Made by a program: the position numbers and the translations under genes. Positions 61,005-64,000 of a stretch of DNA of 64,000 nucleotides are shown here, piece after piece. The DNA lies in the NCBI GenBank assembly GCA_016785225.1, contig JAFBJZ010000616.1, positions 2,097,001 through 2,161,000 of the forward strand, given 5' to 3'. The notes under the pieces are model-generated. The model saw only the letters and a list, made by a program, of their open reading frames with translations, did not search any database and was not told the DNA's origin. How positions within the stretch are numbered: position 1 is the stretch's first letter; each line of letters begins with the position of its first letter. Origin of the DNA: Psettodes erumei. Lineage: Eukaryota; Chordata; Actinopteri; Pleuronectiformes; Psettodidae.

Positions 61005-64000
61005 CTGAAAGTAAAAAAAAAAACAGGTCCTGATCACTGATCACACTGAGCGAAGAATGAGAGATGGGCGTACGTAACACAGATGAACTGTATCCAAAGA
61101 CACAATGTATGTATATGCCCATGTCATTTATATTTAACATACTAGTGTGAAGCTCTTTGGCATAATTGTGTGTTTTCTTTGCGCGATTTGTCGTCAGGCC
61201 CATGGTGACCTAGTTTACAGCAGAGCTTTGTCGGATCCAAGAGCCACACAAACATCATGACCTTAACCTACAACATCATAAGTAACGCGGACATGCTCGG
61301 TCACAGTTAAGCTGCTGTGGCATCCAATATAAGACTCATTATAAGATCAAACACAAGAAATGAGTTCTGGTCCTGGGGAGCTACACACTTGGGTTATTTT
61401 GTATTCAACACGCACCAGAAGCTTTAATAACACTCGTTTAATTGGCCCCACACGCACACACTCGTCAGTCAGCTCCTCTCCGATTATTCGGCTGCCTTCC
61501 TCTGCACGTACAGCATTCAAAAATTGGCCATGAAGATTCTGCTTTGTGAATGAGGAAGAAGCTGTTGTCATCAGCAGCTGGAAGGCGACCTCGTTCATAA
61601 AAAAAGATGAATAAATAAACAGACTGGACATATCTGCTCTCGGCCTCAGGTGTGTTATTATAAGCAGGGCTCCTTATTCGCCATGTGGACTAAATGAACG
61701 AATGAATGAATGCCAGCGGTGCGGGTGGAGGTCAGACAAACTAAGGATAACCCACAGCCGGCACTTTCTTCTGGGGTTTCCATGGTAACAACCTTAAAAA
61801 AAACAGAGACTGATGTCTGATGTTTACTGTGTGGAAGCGTCCCCCGAGCCCACCCGCCCCCCCAAGGACCACGTGAGTCCACTTGCATCAAACTGAGGAT
61901 TCCCCCCCGGAGAGCGTTGCATTCGAAGAAGCCATCGTCTTCATATTCAAAACGTGTTCCTGCTCCGACAGAGAGGCTCTGTAAAACCCATTTACCCTTA
62001 CGAGACTCCTCAGAGAGAGTGCCATTTACTTTCAAGGACAAGTGGGAGAGCTCCACTGTCGTCTCAGCAATTCAATGTCAGCACAGGGGCCCCCGTCCCC
62101 TAACGATCAAAGCTAGCCACATCTGAAAACGCCGCGTCCACACGAGACATTTTCAGGTGGTAAAATCTCTCCTTCTGCAAACAACAAAATAATCCCAAAC
62201 AGGGTTAATGACGACAGCTGTGTTACATGCTCTGCTGAACACCCGTGTTGTAAGAGTGTTGTTGTGCTCAGCTGGAAGGACGGGGCACGCACCGCACACC
62301 TCTGCACAACAGTCAAAGCTTTCTCATCAACATGTGGAGATGGTTGACGGGATAGAGGCAAAGGCAGAAGCTCTGCCAAAAAAAAAAAAAAAGAAGCGGC
62401 AGCAACTCTTTTCAGGAGAATATCTTATAAACAAAGAGAAATAAAAATAATTATGAATAGAAATAGATGCAAATGGATGTAAAGACTCTATTCTTATCTT
62501 CAGAGTGGGAGATAGCTGGATATTCAGATGAGTTCTCTTAGTTTTTAGCACAGTCGTTCGTTCGTTCGTTCGCTGCTTACTTCCTGGCGCCTCGTTTTTA
62601 TTTCGGGAGTAATGAGCAGCAGCCCTGAGGAGATAAGACAAAGCAAGGTGTCTGTTATTTGTTTGTTTCTGTGTGGCATCCAGCAGCACGTGGGCAGGAA
62701 GCGGGAGCGGGAACTCACTCAGGGAATACTTAATTAGATTGCTCCTTTTTCCTCAAATGACAAGACGCCTACCACAAATACCACAAATGATTATCTTTCC
62801 TCCCTGCAATATCCGGTTGGGGTTTAATTGTGTGTGTGTGTGTGTGTGTGTGGTGGGTGTTTGTGTGGTTTTTGATAAGTTGAGCCAGCCTCTACGAATC
62901 AAAGAAAGAACAGGCCTTCGTTTGTACACCACTGTCACTTCTTACACAAAAGTCTAAATGTCAGTATTTGACGTGCGTGCAGAAACGATGGCTCAGAGTA
63001 ATTCAGAGGAGCCAAAACTTCCCCACGGTGACAGAAATAGGACGAGCCTTTTCACGAATTAATGGACTCGCGCATCGACGATTCAGTGTCGACGGCTGCT
63101 CGTCTATAGAGTTGTGCCGTCCCACATTGAACCTGACATTTAAAACAGAAAGAGCACTTGCACACAAAAAGCCTTTCACCGAGCCAAAGCAATTAAAAAC
63201 CTCAGAGCTTATTGCGTTCATTAGCCCAGAAAGTATTGAATGTTTCTCTTGGGATAATTACTGAAGAACAGGGGCGAAACCTATCCAGTCAGAATTTAAT
63301 CTCACTTTTAGAATTTGTGTTTGTGCTCAAATTAGACCCAAAATGTCAATTTGCTCACAAATTTTGTGTCTTGTTTGAGTTCAGAGGGTTTTAGACAGTA
63401 GTATAAAGTATAACAGAGAGAACGTGTAGGAAATATGCTGCGCTTCATGCTGTCATGCTCATCGTTTGTGTGAAAAACTGCTGAAACAAAGACCCTCTAC
63501 TGTACTGTATATAGTCACAGTGTTGGTGTTTCTAACAATTAAACCCTGTAACCCTGTGCTGTCTGTCACGAAGAGGATGATACCAGAGTCCTTAACCGGG
63601 GTCGTAGCAACTCGACAGCCATCGGCGCGACGACCCCGCACAGTTGTTTCACGCTAGACCAGGCTCCTGTTTAAGCGAATGGGGAAAAAGCAGCAACTGC
63701 ACTTTCACTGGTAACCAGGACACAAAAACTGCATGTAGACTGACGTGACTGACAGATTGGCCTGTAATCTGATTCAAAATTCTTGCTTCAACAACGCAGT
63801 CAGCTTGATATGTTTACTGTTTGGCTGTTTTAAAGCAAACCATAGGCTTATTGGAGGGAGGGGCGGGATATGCTCTTATAACATCTCTGATGAGACATGG
63901 TTCTGGGTCATGTTAGAAAACTAACTGGCATTTATTTTGATTCTGCGTGTAGTTTTTTGTTTTAAACACAGTTGGATTTCCTGATTAACCTGATTTCTTG
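61005..64000 (-). other. ak5 intron, nothing else seen
   Basis: I looked for the preceding AK5 exon (expected to encode the end of the LID and the following helix) and did not find it, so it lies beyond 64000. A GT repeat is at 62829-62851. The minus-strand ORFs at 61658-62056 and 62113-62379 show no kinase motif. Confidence 0.5.

Noticed and set aside
61658..62379. Minus-strand ORFs as possible earlier ak5 exons
   Set aside because: No adenylate-kinase motif and no flanking splice sites fit the phase needed before 61004.

Overview
The window is nuclear DNA from a bony (teleost) fish. It holds intron-rich genes with canonical GT-AG splice sites, many CA/GT microsatellites, polyadenylation signals, and encoded proteins close to human ones. 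Nothing prokaryotic was seen: no operons, ribosome binding sites or CRISPR. Gene order and orientation match the human 1p31.1 block MIGA1 - USP33 - ZZZ3 - AK5. All assignments rest on protein motifs recalled from the human families and on exon-by-exon checks of splice sites and reading phase.

Layout. (1) 522-681, minus strand: first coding exon of miga1 (mitoguardin 1); the rest lies left of the window. (2) About 2.2-3.0 kb: a GC-rich divergent promoter region between miga1 and usp33. (3) 2.7-21.95 kb, plus: usp33, a ubiquitin protease with 23 coding exons from 6241 to 20878 (915 codons as read), with UBP zinc finger, split USP catalytic domain and two DUSP domains. (4) 22.2-38.3 kb, plus: zzz3, a subunit of the ATAC histone acetyltransferase complex, with 11 coding exons from 27577 to 36709 carrying a Myb/SANT domain and a ZZ zinc finger. 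(5) 38.7-61.0 kb and beyond, minus: the last eight coding exons of ak5 (adenylate kinase 5), convergent with zzz3. Most of the right-hand 20 kb is ak5 intron.

Neighbouring genes here are not a pathway. miga1 and usp33 are head to head and probably share a promoter region. usp33 and zzz3 are tandem, about 0.3 kb apart. zzz3 and ak5 converge tail to tail.

Main oddities: a one-base deficit that breaks zzz3 in its second coding exon; a conserved eight-residue stretch absent from usp33 exactly where a GT microsatellite forms the donor; a likely GC-AG intron in usp33; an ak5 C-terminal kinase domain that has lost several nucleotide-binding residues; an unassigned exon-like minus-strand ORF resembling an adenylate-kinase C-terminus between zzz3 and ak5; a perfect 24-bp-arm hairpin; a coding 12-bp minisatellite; a duplicated pyrimidine-rich tract; and several copies of one old non-autonomous repeat family.
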